In this document: in pieces, positions 29,075 through 29,571 of the stretch
Numbering within the stretch: position 1 is the first letter of the stretch
How the letters are laid out: every line of letters begins with the position of its first letter
Assembly: GCA_003990745.1 (NCBI GenBank)
Contig: RBNI01000537.1
Location: 1 to 29,571, forward strand
DNA from: Jimgerdemannia flammicorona
Lineage: Eukaryota; Mucoromycota; Endogonomycetes; Endogonales; Endogonaceae
Reading direction: 5' to 3'
Length of the DNA stretch: 29,571 nucleotides
The notes under the pieces: generated by a model
Database searches by the model: none
Told to the model about the DNA's origin: nothing
The model's input: only the letters and a program-made list of their open reading frames with translations
Made by a program: the position numbers and the translations under genes

Positions 29075-29571
29075 TCAGTTGTTCAAAGAATCGTATTCCT
29101 GAACTAAGTCAGTAGCATTCTGGAGATTGGTCTTGGGTTCCCATGTTGCATCATAGATCGGATAACCTTTCCATTTAATGAGATACTTGGAGTGGTTCTT
29201 GTGGCCACGTTTGTTGAGGATTTGTTCGACTTTGTATTCTTCCTGGTCATTAATAATGACAGGTGCAGGTGGTTTTGTAGTTCTGTTCGGAAATAGTTCA
29301 TCATCATTGTCATTGTATCGCTTGAAACGTTGGACATTGAAGACTGGGTAAATCTTAATAGTGTCTGGTAGCGCCAATTTGTAGGAGGTCAGAGAGACTT
29401 ATGAAATAACTTCAAATGGTCCGATAAACTTGCTGTTCAGCTTTGTAGATGGTCTGTGCTTGAGGTTGTCAACTCGGTATCCTCGGATGTCTAGTAGAAC
29501 TTTTTCTCCAATATCGAAGGTTTCTTCTTGGCGATGTTGGTTAACATACTGTGACTGTTGTTCTTGAGCTC
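29075..29571 (-). CDS. Element D: C-terminal integrase and chromodomain of chromovirus pol, partial
   Basis: The frame runs in from the right edge: [11 protein letters not shown] and then [13 protein letters not shown] (the GPY/F-type integrase end), a TAA at 29400-29402 at a likely Gln codon, [19 protein letters not shown], and a chromodomain. The chromodomain reads [26 protein letters not shown] and [19 protein letters not shown] (about 29230-29090) with its aromatic positions kept. The protein ends at TAG/TAA at 29075. Chromodomains on integrase direct chromoviruses towards marked chromatin. It is much less decayed than A, B or C, so D is the youngest gypsy insertion here. A 145-base gap separates the stop from the LTR and holds only the polypurine tract. 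Confidence 0.85.

Overview
The window is a retrotransposon graveyard from what is almost certainly a filamentous ascomycete (Pezizomycotina). I recognise no ordinary host gene, RNA gene or CRISPR array. Three things point to a fungus: two Tad-like non-LTR retrotransposons (LINEs), several Ty3/gypsy elements including one with a chromodomain, and dense C:G to T:A decay. The decay turns Gln, Trp and Arg codons into stops and Cys, His and Asp codons into Tyr, Tyr and Asn. This is the signature of repeat-induced point mutation (RIP).

Layout on + coordinates, with almost everything coding on the - strand. (1) 1-~5875: LINE-1, GC-rich and lightly decayed, with ORF1 and ORF2 in one frame broken only by stops. 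Its 5' end cuts into element B. (2) ~5876-~9500: gypsy element B, heavily decayed, reading LTR, primer-binding site, gag, dUTPase, protease, start of reverse transcriptase. (3) 9776-16492: gypsy element A, complete, with two 475-bp LTRs, a 4-bp target duplication, and gag, protease, dUTPase, RT, RNase H and integrase. (4) 16711-22520: LINE-2, a decayed relative of LINE-1, flanked by a 15-bp target duplication and sitting inside an older LTR remnant (F). (5) 22650-23052: an LTR of the element-A type in the opposite orientation (E), then a poly-T tract between 18-bp direct repeats and a decayed + strand reading frame of unknown nature. (6) 23827-26864: element C, a long 3' LTR plus integrase. 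(7) 26865-29571: element D, a long 3' LTR plus the integrase/chromodomain end of pol, inserted into the pol of C.

Two observations stand out. First, both A and B encode a dUTPase, but in different places: B has it between gag and protease, A between protease and RT. Second, elements C and D appear to have LTRs of about 1.9-2.1 kb whose U3 carries a reading frame of about 384-398 codons upstream of the conserved TATAAATACCC promoter box. The two proteins share three short motifs in the same order and have no obvious membrane segment, so they do not look like envelope proteins. The LTR assignment rests on terminal inverted repeats and polypurine tracts seen here. The matching 5' LTRs lie outside the window, so it remains to be proved.

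Most coordinates of decayed domains are approximate, because they were read by eye across stops and frameshifts.
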